DNA of 60,807 nt. Source: Flavobacteriales bacterium. Lineage in GTDB: Bacteria > Bacteroidota > Bacteroidia > JACJYZ01. The notes below the pieces were generated by a model. That model saw only the letters and a list, made by a program, of their open reading frames with translations, was not told the DNA's origin and searched no databases. The stretch is taken from positions 1 to 60,807 of the forward strand of contig JAGQZQ010000009.1 of the NCBI GenBank assembly GCA_020435415.1, given 5' to 3'. A program made the translations under genes and the position numbers. Positions within the stretch are counted from its first letter, which is position 1. Each line of letters begins with the position of its first letter. Shown here one piece after another: positions 8,206-15,439 of this stretch.

Positions 8206-8649
8206 ATGAAGAATCCAAATACAAAGTGGCTCATTTTCATCCCCCTGGTGATCTCCGTTATCAGTGCTATTCTGATCCTGGTGATGTTGTTCAAAGGTGA
8301 TGATGCCGTGAAAGAAAATCCGGGAAGCACTGTGGTTCCTCTGTTCTACATCACTTATATAGTGCTGGCATTGTGTACCCTTGGTGCAATCGTGTTTCCG
8401 ATCATTCAGATCATCCAACATCCGAAAAACATCAAGACCTACCTTATCAGTTTGGGTGCGATCGGTGTGGTATTTATTCTCTCCTATGTTATGGCATCCG
8501 ATGTTGTTCCGGCCAAGCTGGCAACTGACCTGTCCATTACGTCCGGAGATATCAAATGGTCCGGTACCGGTCTGATCATGTTCTATATTCTGCTTGCGAT
8601 CGCGGCGGTAGGTATTCTATATTCGGAAGTTTCCCGTTTGTTTAAATAA
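8206..8649 (+). CDS. Small four-helix membrane protein of the ExbB/ExbD operon
   Basis: The protein of 147 residues has four clear hydrophobic segments, near residues 8-28, 45-68, 80-98 and 120-142, and little else. It lies 38 nt after the ExbB-like gene and 3 nt before the first ExbD gene, so it belongs to the same transcript. I recognise no catalytic or binding motif. Similar unnamed membrane proteins sit between exbB and exbD in many Bacteroidota. A role in assembly or stability of the motor is a guess from position only. Confidence 0.75.
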   Translation: MKNPNTKWLIFIPLVISVISAILILVMLFKGDDAVKENPGSTVVPLFYITYIVLALCTLGAIVFPIIQIIQHPKNIKTYLISLGAIGVVFILSYVMASDVVPAKLATDLSITSGDIKWSGTGLIMFYILLAIAAVGILYSEVSRLFK

Positions 8650-8652
8650 GCC

Positions 8653-9249
8653 ATGGCCAGAAAAAGAAGACTACCACAGGAAATCAATGCAGGGTCGATG
8701 GCTGACATCGCCTTCCTGCTCCTGATCTTCTTCCTCGTGACAACGCAAATGAATGCAGACAAAGGATTGCTCCGTAAGCTGCCACCCATCGTTGAGGAAG
8801 AGAACCAGGATAATATAAAGATCAAAGAAAGAAATGTCTTTGTCGTGCTGGTAAACGCCAACGATCAACTGTTGGTGGAAGGCAAACTGATGGATGTTAA
8901 GAACCTGCGCCATGAGACCAAAGAGTTTATCATCCCATCCTGCGGAGACGAACTTCAACCGGAATGTAAAGACACGGTTCTGAGCGTACCCGGGGTTGGC
9001 CAGCGCAAGGTGATTCTTACCAAGCAGGTCGTCTCCCTACAGAATGACAACGGCACGAGTTACGATATGTACCTCCGTGTGCAGAATGAACTCATCGCCG
9101 CTTATAATGAGTTGAGGAATGAACTCGCCGAGGAATGGTACGGGAAAATCTTCGATAAACTTACCGACGATCAGGCATCCCCGATCAAAGTGGTATACCC
9201 ACAAAACATTTCCGAAGCTGAACCCAAACAAGTAGGAGGACCACAGTAA
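8653..9249 (+). CDS. ExbD/TolR family protein, first pair, long type
   Basis: The protein of 198 residues has a short basic N-terminus and one membrane helix (residues 18-36). The helix opens with S-M-A-D-I-A-F-L-L-L-I-F-F, whose aspartate is the proton-binding residue of ExbD/TolR. The remainder is periplasmic and has a C-P/C-type cysteine pair at about residues 97 and 106, unusual among ExbD proteins but kept in the duplicate at 9851. The stop TAA overlaps the next ATG (TAATG). The 3' third of the gene is nearly identical to that of the duplicate. Confidence 0.92.
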   Translation: MARKRRLPQEINAGSMADIAFLLLIFFLVTTQMNADKGLLRKLPPIVEEENQDNIKIKERNVFVVLVNANDQLLVEGKLMDVKNLRHETKEFIIPSCGDELQPECKDTVLSVPGVGQRKVILTKQVVSLQNDNGTSYDMYLRVQNELIAAYNELRNELAEEWYGKIFDKLTDDQASPIKVVYPQNISEAEPKQVGGPQ

Positions 9250-9719
9250 TGTCTAAATTCAAGAAAAAAGGCAGCAAAGAGGCTCCACCCATCTCAACAG
9301 CCTCTCTTCCTGACATCGTATTCATGCTCCTGTTCTTCTTCATGATCGCAACGGTGATCAGGGATACATCCATCCTCGTGGACCAGGAAATGCCTAAAGC
9401 CACAGAGATACAGAAATTACAGAAGAAGTCTCTGGTAAGTTGCATTTACATCGGACGCCCTATTAAGGAAATGCGTTCCAAATACGGGGATGAGCCGCAA
9501 ATACAGCTCAATGATACCTATAAAACCCTGAATGACATCCCCGACTTCATCGCCAAAGAGCGTGAAGATAAGATCGAAGCACAGGTTCCGCAGATGACGA
9601 CTTCTCTCAAAGTGGATAAAAAAGTGAAAATGGGCATCGTAACCAAGGTGAAACAGGAGTTGAGAAAAGTGAACGCACTCAAGATCAACTATGCCGCCAC
9701 TGAGGACAACGACAGGTAA
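9249..9719 (+). CDS. ExbD/TolR family protein, first pair, short type
   Basis: The protein of 156 residues starts with a lysine-rich tail, followed by a helix with S-L-P-D-I-V-F-M-L-L-F-F-F, again with the conserved aspartate, and a periplasmic domain. Two different ExbD proteins in a row after one ExbB-like channel is the usual Bacteroidota arrangement; each probably supplies part of a heteromeric plug. The start overlaps the previous stop (TAATG). A strong terminator follows at 9765-9803. Confidence 0.92.
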   Translation: MSKFKKKGSKEAPPISTASLPDIVFMLLFFFMIATVIRDTSILVDQEMPKATEIQKLQKKSLVSCIYIGRPIKEMRSKYGDEPQIQLNDTYKTLNDIPDFIAKEREDKIEAQVPQMTTSLKVDKKVKMGIVTKVKQELRKVNALKINYAATEDNDR

Positions 9720-9764
9720 GTCTGCCGCTCAGATCGCATTTACAACAAATCATAACCCATACCC

Positions 9765-9803
9765 GACCGGTGAATAGTTAAGCCCTATCACCGGTCTTTT
9801 TTT
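9765..9803 (+). terminator. Terminator between the two ExbD pairs
   Basis: A perfect 9-bp stem (GACCGGTGA at 9765-9773 with TCACCGGTC at 9788-9796) is followed directly by seven T. It lies 46 nt after the first short exbD and 48 nt before the start of the duplicate pair, so the second pair needs read-through or its own promoter. Confidence 0.88.
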
Positions 9804-9850
9804 GACATGAAGTCAGCCGTTTTTCGCGTTTGGTATGTAAAGCACACGCC

Positions 9851-10441
9851 ATGCGAAAAACACGAAAACCTCCACAGCAGATCAATGCCGGATCGATGGC
9901 TGACATCGCTTTCCTGCTTCTGATCTTCTTCCTGGTGACCACCCAGATGAATGCTGATAGCGGATTGCTCCGGAAATTACCTCCGCTAAATACCGACGCC
10001 GAACCTCCCAAATTTCCCGAACGGAATGTCTTTGTCGTATTGGTCAATGCCAATGATCAATTAATGGTAGAAAATCAACACATGGACGTCAGTGAGCTTC
10101 GCGCTGCAACGAGAGAATTCATTCTTCCAGCATGTAACGACCCGGATCAGCCTGTATGCATGGATACCACGTTATACGTACCGGGTGCAGGACCCAAACA
10201 GGTGACCTTAACGAAACACCTGGTTTCTCTTCAAAATGACAACAACACCAGTTACGATATGTACCTGCGTGTGCAGAATGAACTCATCGCCGCTTATAAT
10301 GAGTTGAGGAATGAACTCGCCGAGGAATGGTACGGGAAGGCCTTTGACAAGCTCACTGATGATCAGGCAGCGCCGATCAAAGTGGTTTACCCACAAAACA
10401 TTTCCGAAGCTGAACCCAAACAAGCAGGAGGACCACAGTAA
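9851..10441 (+). CDS. ExbD/TolR family protein, duplicate pair, long type
   Basis: The protein of 196 residues is a paralogue of the one at 8653, with the same Q-I-N-A-G-S-M-A-D-I-A-F start of the membrane helix, the same two cysteines and the same C-terminal E-A-E-P-K-Q. The first two thirds have diverged clearly, while the last third is almost identical at DNA level, including a 71-nt exact match. The ATG at 9851 was chosen because it aligns with the start of the first copy; an in-frame TTG lies 21 nt upstream. The stop overlaps the next start (TAATG), as in the first pair. Confidence 0.92.
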   Translation: MRKTRKPPQQINAGSMADIAFLLLIFFLVTTQMNADSGLLRKLPPLNTDAEPPKFPERNVFVVLVNANDQLMVENQHMDVSELRAATREFILPACNDPDQPVCMDTTLYVPGAGPKQVTLTKHLVSLQNDNNTSYDMYLRVQNELIAAYNELRNELAEEWYGKAFDKLTDDQAAPIKVVYPQNISEAEPKQAGGPQ

Positions 10442-10911
10442 TGTCTAAATTCAAGAAAAAAGGCAGCAAAGAGGCACCACCCATCTCAACAGCCTCTCTT
10501 CCGGATATCGTATTCATGCTCCTGTTCTTCTTTATGATCGCAACGGTGATCAGGGATACATCCATCCTCGTGGACCAGGAAATGCCTAAAGCCACTGAGA
10601 TACAAAAGTTGCAACGTAGATCATTTGTCAGCAACATTTACATCGGACGCCCTATTAAGGAAATGCGTTCCAAATACGGGGATGAACCCCAGATACAGCT
10701 CAACGATTCCTACAAAAGCCTAAAGGATATTTCCGACTACATTGCCAATGAACGTGAACCGTTAACTGAGGCCCAGATCCCGTTGATGACCGTCTCACTC
10801 AAGGTAGATAAGAAAGTCAAGATGGGTATTGTGACCGAAGTGAAGCAGGAGTTGAGAAAGGCAAATTCATTGAAGATCAATTATGCAGCCACAGAGGATG
10901 TGAATCCATAA
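10441..10911 (+). CDS. ExbD/TolR family protein, duplicate pair, short type
   Basis: The protein of 156 residues has the same length as the paralogue at 9249 and the same membrane helix with the S-L-P-D-I-V-F motif. Its first 60 codons are nearly identical to the first copy at DNA level, while the region from about residue 63 onward carries many replacements. It keeps the conserved aspartate, so both copies look functional. The gene ends 1 nt before the stop of the convergent CPBP protease gene. Confidence 0.92.
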   Translation: MSKFKKKGSKEAPPISTASLPDIVFMLLFFFMIATVIRDTSILVDQEMPKATEIQKLQRRSFVSNIYIGRPIKEMRSKYGDEPQIQLNDSYKSLKDISDYIANEREPLTEAQIPLMTVSLKVDKKVKMGIVTEVKQELRKANSLKINYAATEDVNP

Positions 10912-10912
10912 C

Positions 10913-11851
10913 CTAATCCTGGAAAGTGATTTTGTTATCCCGCCGCTGACGCATAATCAGATACATCAAGCCAAGGGAGACCGCAAGTGAAACGGCCACC
11001 ATACCCAGACTTACCGGGGCATGATCCATATTAAGCCATTCCTCTGAGATCGTCCCCCTGGCAGCCAGGAAGTATATGACAATGCCAAGTAGGTTGTTCG
11101 TGAAGTGTGCGGCAATCGGAAGCCATAACGATCCCGACCAGAGAAAAAGATAACCCAACATCGCGCCCAGGATCATCCTCGGAAAGAAACCGAAGAACTG
11201 GAAATGAAAAAAACTGAAGAGAATGGCCGTGGTCCAAACAGCCAGATGTGCCTTCCCCATTCCCTTCATCACCTGACGCTGCAGGATTCCCCGAAAGATC
11301 ATTTCTTCTCCTATGGCTGGGATCAGTGCCAACAGGAACATATTTATGAGTAACATCCCTGTATCAGAAGTGAGGAGGATGGCCTTCGTCAGTTCTGCTG
11401 CTGAGTCCTCCATCACCCGTATGGTATTTTCCAGGGAGGCCATGCTTTCCGGTAACTTCAGCCCCGCATTCCATTCACCAACCCAACTCACAACGGGCTG
11501 TACACAGATCATCAACATGATCGCCACAATGATTAACCTGACATCGGGTTTGATGTCCAGACTCAGGTACCTGACAGGTGCCCGTTGTGCCAGATACCCA
11601 AAAAGTAATGCAGGGGTGATAAAAAGACCCAAATGCTGAAAAAGCAACAAGAGTTTATTGGCTTCAATGACTTCAGGCAGATCGTATCGGGTGAGTGTCG
11701 TCGTATCCATGAAAATGTTGATGTCCCAGATACTCCATATGGCCAGGCCAGCCAGGCCTATGAAGATGATCGCGCAACAAACCGAAAAAACAAGGAGTAT
11801 AGCTACCTGAACAGGTGTGCCAAGTGACTTCAAAAGGTGTTTATCATTCAT
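10913..11851 (-). CDS. CPBP family intramembrane metalloprotease
   Basis: The protein of 312 residues has about eight membrane helices. The three CPBP/Abi motifs are present: G-E-E-M-I-F-R-G, with the paired glutamates and arginine; F-S-F-F-H-F-Q-F; and A-A-H-F-T-N-N-L-L-G near the C-terminus. These form the metal site of CAAX-type prenyl proteases and their bacterial relatives. In bacteria such proteins cleave substrates inside the membrane, but the target here is unknown. The start ATG at 11851 is divergent from dusB, with 36 nt between the two starts. Confidence 0.9.
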   Translation of the reverse strand: MNDKHLLKSLGTPVQVAILLVFSVCCAIIFIGLAGLAIWSIWDINIFMDTTTLTRYDLPEVIEANKLLLLFQHLGLFITPALLFGYLAQRAPVRYLSLDIKPDVRLIIVAIMLMICVQPVVSWVGEWNAGLKLPESMASLENTIRVMEDSAAELTKAILLTSDTGMLLINMFLLALIPAIGEEMIFRGILQRQVMKGMGKAHLAVWTTAILFSFFHFQFFGFFPRMILGAMLGYLFLWSGSLWLPIAAHFTNNLLGIVIYFLAARGTISEEWLNMDHAPVSLGMVAVSLAVSLGLMYLIMRQRRDNKITFQD

Positions 11852-11866
11852 CCGCCAGGCATTTCT

Positions 11867-11874
11867 TACCTTTG
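11867..11874 (+). promoter_or_regulatory. Candidate -7 box for dusB
   Basis: TACCTTTG is an exact TAnnTTTG match ending 13 nt before the chosen ATG at 11888. A start near 11881 would leave a leader of only about 7 nt. Confidence 0.45.
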
Positions 11875-11887
11875 CATTCTTGAGGAG

Positions 11888-12874
11888 ATGGCAAAGATAG
11901 ACAATATCGAATTAGGTGAATTTCCGCTGCTTCTTGCTCCTATGGAGGATGTAAGTGACCCACCCTTCCGTGCATTGTGCAAACAACATGGTGCGGACCT
12001 CATGTATACTGAGTTCATTTCATCGGAGGGACTGATCCGTGATGCTGCAAAAAGCCTCAAGAAACTGGATATCTTCGAAGAAGAACGTCCCATTGGCATT
12101 CAGATTTTTGGTGGCGAAATCGATTCGATGAGGCAGGCAACCGAGATCGCGGCAGCCGCAAATCCTGATCTCATTGATATCAACTTCGGTTGTCCGGTCA
12201 AAAAGGTGACATGCAAGGGCGCCGGTGCCGGTATTCTGAAGGATATACCAAGGATGGTAGAGATGACAAAGGAGATCGTGCAAGCCACCTCACTCCCGGT
12301 AACGGTCAAAACACGCCTGGGGTGGGATGAAAAAAGCATCCGGATCGTGGAAGCAGCCGAACGTTTACAGGATGTGGGAATTCAGGCCCTGACCGTACAC
12401 GGTCGCACACGCGTGCAGATGTATAAAGGCGAGGCGGATTGGACACATATCGGAGCTATTAAGGAGAACCCCAGAATGCATATTCCGATCTTCGGAAACG
12501 GTGATGTGGACAGTCCTCAAAAAGCCCTCGATATGAAAAACCGTTTCGGGGTAGATGGAATCATGATCGGTAGGGCCAGCATTGGAAATCCCTGGATATT
12601 TAAACAAATCAAGCATTTCCTTAACACGGGTACCGAATGCGCGCGCCCTACGCTGGAGGATCGCATAGAAGCAGCACGCCAACACTTTCTTCATTCTCTC
12701 AGATGGAAAGGGGATAAACTCGGATTACTTGAAATGCGACGCCACTATGGTAACTACTTTCGCGGCCTGGATCATTTCAAAGCCTTTCGCCTTCGCCTGG
12801 TCACGTCCGACTCAACCGATGAGGTACTTGCAATCCTGAACGAGATCAGGGAACATTACACTGTTTACGCCTGA
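11888..12874 (+). CDS. dusB: tRNA-dihydrouridine synthase, DusB type
   Basis: The protein of 328 residues is an FMN-dependent TIM barrel. It shows L-L-A-P-M-E-D-V-S-D-P-P-F-R at the start, D-I-N-F-G-C-P-V-K-K-V, catalytic C109 in T-C-K-G-A-G-A-G, V-K-T-R-L-G-W-D, T-V-H-G-R-T-R and I-M-I-G-R-A-S-I-G-N-P-W. These place it in the Dus family, which reduces uridine to dihydrouridine in tRNA; DusB is the usual member in Bacteroidota. The ATG at 11888 was preferred over an upstream TTG at 11837, which would overlap the divergent protease gene and lie before the -7 box. The 3' end overlaps the convergent permease gene by 10 nt. Confidence 0.94.
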   Translation: MAKIDNIELGEFPLLLAPMEDVSDPPFRALCKQHGADLMYTEFISSEGLIRDAAKSLKKLDIFEEERPIGIQIFGGEIDSMRQATEIAAAANPDLIDINFGCPVKKVTCKGAGAGILKDIPRMVEMTKEIVQATSLPVTVKTRLGWDEKSIRIVEAAERLQDVGIQALTVHGRTRVQMYKGEADWTHIGAIKENPRMHIPIFGNGDVDSPQKALDMKNRFGVDGIMIGRASIGNPWIFKQIKHFLNTGTECARPTLEDRIEAARQHFLHSLRWKGDKLGLLEMRRHYGNYFRGLDHFKAFRLRLVTSDSTDEVLAILNEIREHYTVYA

Positions 12875-14103
12875 GGAGAAGACGCCCACAAAGCGTTCTT
12901 GTGAATACGTCGTGACGGTATCCATGCCGCCAACCATCCAATGCATGCCACGGTGATAAAAACCGAAATCATATCCCGAACCCGGATCTCGACCGGATAG
13001 GCTTCGATCACAAAGGTGCCGCTCCCTTCCAGTCCTACCACACCAAATTTGTACTGGATCCAGCATATGGCAAACCCCAGGAGAATTCCAAGTACACACC
13101 CCACAAGAGAGATCAACATTCCCTCCACCATGAAAATGCGTCGGATCATTTGTGCATCCGCTCCCATGCTCCATAGCGTGCGGATGTCTTTCTTCTTCTC
13201 AACGATCAGCATGGTGAGTGCGCCAATGATATTGAATGCACCGATGACCAGGGTAAAGGTCAGGATAAGAAATATGGCCCATTTCTCGGATTTCATGATT
13301 TTATATAGCACCGCATGTTGTTCAAACCTGTCGCGGATCTCAAAACCATCACCCAGCAGTTTGCGCAATTCCATTCTCACCTGTTCCGGGTCTGTGCCCT
13401 CCGTAAGACCCAACTCAATGGCATTCACCCGGTTTTCATACTGGGTAAGTTCACGGGCCATATCCAATGAGATCAGGATATATTTTGAATCAAAATCCTG
13501 TTGGATAGAGAATATACCCGATGGCATTACGTGCTTTATGTTAAACGCATTCTGGGCTGTCACCGCAATGCCCTTCTTGGTTTTTTTCGGAACATACAGG
13601 TTGATGGGACGAAAGACATTTCCCATGTGAATCGATAATGCCGAGGCCACACCATAACCCAGAACCGCCATTTGCTGTCCCTGCTCGGTAAGCACCAGGC
13701 TACCATCGACCATCATGCCCTCCATGTGACTGATCTTGAAAAATGCAGGAGTAACCCCCTTCATCGTTGCGATATACTGCTTGTCGTCATACTTGAGCAA
13801 TACGTTTTCTTCGATCACAGGTGAATAAAATGCAACGCCCTTTATCTGGCGGATCTGCTCCTCCGGAATACTATCCAGATCGAATGATTTGGTTTGCACA
13901 GCGGTGATCTTCAGATCAGGGTCAAATGAATTGAACAGACTAACGATCAGGCTTTCAAATCCGTTAAAAACAGACAATACCGTAAAAAGCGCAGCGGTGA
14001 GGATGGTCATCACCAGAACGGAAATACCTGAGATCAGGTTGATCGCATTGTGTGATTTCCTTGAGAAAAGGTAACGGCGGGCGATATAGTATGGAAAATT
14101 CAA
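12865..14103 (-). CDS. LolC/LolE-like ABC transporter permease
   Basis: The protein of about 412 residues begins F-P-Y-Y-I-A-R-R-Y-L-F-S-R-K-S-H-N-A-I-N. One membrane helix comes first, then a large periplasmic domain (residues 45-270), then three C-terminal helices. This is the layout of LolC/LolE and other MacB/FtsX-type permeases, which move lipoproteins from the inner membrane towards the outer membrane. The ATPase partner (LolD) is not in this window. The start was placed at a TTG (14103), giving L/M-N-F-P-Y-Y-I. Longer starts would overlap the methyltransferase gene and add residues foreign to the family. Confidence 0.88.
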   Translation of the reverse strand: MNFPYYIARRYLFSRKSHNAINLISGISVLVMTILTAALFTVLSVFNGFESLIVSLFNSFDPDLKITAVQTKSFDLDSIPEEQIRQIKGVAFYSPVIEENVLLKYDDKQYIATMKGVTPAFFKISHMEGMMVDGSLVLTEQGQQMAVLGYGVASALSIHMGNVFRPINLYVPKKTKKGIAVTAQNAFNIKHVMPSGIFSIQQDFDSKYILISLDMARELTQYENRVNAIELGLTEGTDPEQVRMELRKLLGDGFEIRDRFEQHAVLYKIMKSEKWAIFLILTFTLVIGAFNIIGALTMLIVEKKKDIRTLWSMGADAQMIRRIFMVEGMLISLVGCVLGILLGFAICWIQYKFGVVGLEGSGTFVIEAYPVEIRVRDMISVFITVACIGWLAAWIPSRRIHKNALWASSPQA

Positions 14104-14150
14104 TCCGAACTTATTTCTTTCCTGCAGGCCCGTGTGATGGCTGCGCGGCC

Positions 14151-14957
14151 TTATTTGTATGCTTTCACAATCAAACCGGATCCGGAACGATGCACCACGC
14201 CCATATCCAACATATTCAATACAAAGCTGACCGGGTACACGAACAGATAATACACCGGCAAGATGACAAAAAATAATTTGCTGTAGCCCAATAAAAGCAT
14301 CGGGAGTTTGACAGAAAGTTTCCACGATAACCTACCCATGGTCCCGTAAGAGTATCTTGCCCTTACCCTGCTGAAACCTGCTGCTCTGAGTTTTTCCTGG
14401 ATTTCATCAATGTTGTACCCTTCCCGAACTTGTTCTTCAATGAACCATGAACCTTCATTTCGCCCCTCATCCGAACCATTGATATCGGAGGGAGTGGAGA
14501 CTAATAACATTCCCCCTTCTTTGAGAGAGTGCTGAAAATTGCGAAACACCTCCATATCATCGGCAATACATTCCATGACGTCAATTGACAGTATCAGATC
14601 AAAAGCGTTATCATGACGCATTTTCAAGAGATCTGCGGTTTTGAACAGAACCTGTTCTCTTCCAAGCCTTCGAAAAAAACCATTGCAGTCACAAACCTGT
14701 TCTTCTTTCACATCCACCGCCAGAATGTTCCACTCCGGTCGCATTCTGCTCAGAAAGTATGTATATTGACCGAATCCCGAACCCGCATCCAATACATGAA
14801 CTTTATTGCCCGCCTTCTTTGCCCATTTTCGTAATTCGTATTGAACGTACCAGGATCTGAGAAGGAGAAGATCAAGCAAATGGTAAAACAATTTGCGGAG
14901 CCATGGCGAACGGTTAAAAAATTCGCCCAGGTTCTTCTTTATCGGATCGTAGCGCAT
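14151..14957 (-). CDS. Class I SAM-dependent methyltransferase
   Basis: The protein of 268 residues has the SAM-binding motif I V-L-D-A-G-S-G-F-G-Q at about residues 55-64, motif II A-V-D-V near residue 80, and a post-I segment L-I-L-S-I-D-V-M-E. This is the class I Rossmann fold. A hydrophobic stretch near the C-terminus (M-L-L-L-G-Y to F-V-L-N-M-L) may dip into the membrane. The substrate is unknown. It lies between rbfA (12 nt upstream) and the permease gene (47 nt downstream) on the same strand, so the three probably share a transcript. Confidence 0.85.
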   Translation of the reverse strand: MRYDPIKKNLGEFFNRSPWLRKLFYHLLDLLLLRSWYVQYELRKWAKKAGNKVHVLDAGSGFGQYTYFLSRMRPEWNILAVDVKEEQVCDCNGFFRRLGREQVLFKTADLLKMRHDNAFDLILSIDVMECIADDMEVFRNFQHSLKEGGMLLVSTPSDINGSDEGRNEGSWFIEEQVREGYNIDEIQEKLRAAGFSRVRARYSYGTMGRLSWKLSVKLPMLLLGYSKLFFVILPVYYLFVYPVSFVLNMLDMGVVHRSGSGLIVKAYK

Positions 14958-14969
14958 ACTGGTGTAGCG

Positions 14970-15323
14970 TTATAATCCGGAGGGACCGGAAAGCAACTGA
15001 TCTATCCGCTCCGCATAGTCCAGGGAATCATCCAGGAAAAAGGTCAGCTCGGGAATCTTCCGTACCTGATGGCGAATGCGTTGTCCAAGCATCTTTCTGT
15101 ACACGTACGCTTCCTTGTTGATATCGGCAATGAGCGCCTGCTTGTCCGCCACATTAAAAATGCTGAGGTAGACCCTTGCAAGGCCCATATCCGGGGTGAT
15201 CCGGACCTGGGTAACCGTGATCATACCCTTGGAAGCGGTAAGCTTCTTTCCCTCTACAATGAACAGTTCACCCAACTCTTTTTGGATCATCCTGGCCATT
15301 TTTTGCTGTCTCGTCGAGTCCAT
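14970..15323 (-). CDS. rbfA: Ribosome-binding factor A
   Basis: The protein of 117 residues is the right size for RbfA and shows its pattern: an N-terminal helix with R-Q-Q-K-M-A-R-M-I-Q-K-E-L, then V-T-Q-V-R-I-T-P-D-M-G-L-A-R-V-Y-L, and a C-terminal I-R-H-Q-V-R-K-I-P-E-L-T-F. RbfA is a KH-fold factor that helps mature the 30S subunit. The ATG at 15323 was chosen; a TTG at 15332 would sit within the -7 box at 15330-15337. Confidence 0.93.
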   Translation of the reverse strand: MDSTRQQKMARMIQKELGELFIVEGKKLTASKGMITVTQVRITPDMGLARVYLSIFNVADKQALIADINKEAYVYRKMLGQRIRHQVRKIPELTFFLDDSLDYAERIDQLLSGPSGL

Positions 15324-15329
15324 ACGCGG

Positions 15330-15337
15330 CAAAGGTA
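15330..15337 (-). promoter_or_regulatory. Candidate -7 box for rbfA, giving a leaderless transcript
   Basis: On the minus strand this is TACCTTTG, an exact TAnnTTTG match ending 6 nt before the ATG at 15323. Transcription from it would start at or beside the start codon. Confidence 0.45.
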
Positions 15338-15382
15338 AGAAAGATTGGCAAGGCCAGCGCCTTTCGTATCATCCAGGAAGGT

Positions 15383-15390
15383 TATCTTTG
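15383..15390 (+). promoter_or_regulatory. Candidate -7 box for the MsbA-like exporter gene
   Basis: TATCTTTG matches TAnnTTTG. A weak -33-like TTTC lies 17 nt upstream. Start near 15397 leaves a leader of about 43 nt before the ATG at 15440. Confidence 0.5.
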
Positions 15391-15439
15391 TCCGATCACC
15401 CGTACGAAATAAAACAGGATTCCCTCAGTTCAATAAGCC

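Noticed and set aside
14104-14325. Extension of the LolC/E-like permease at its 5' end
   Set aside because: It overlaps the methyltransferase gene in another frame on the same strand and encodes residues that do not resemble the family; the conserved F-P-Y-Y-I-A-R-R start is at 14103.
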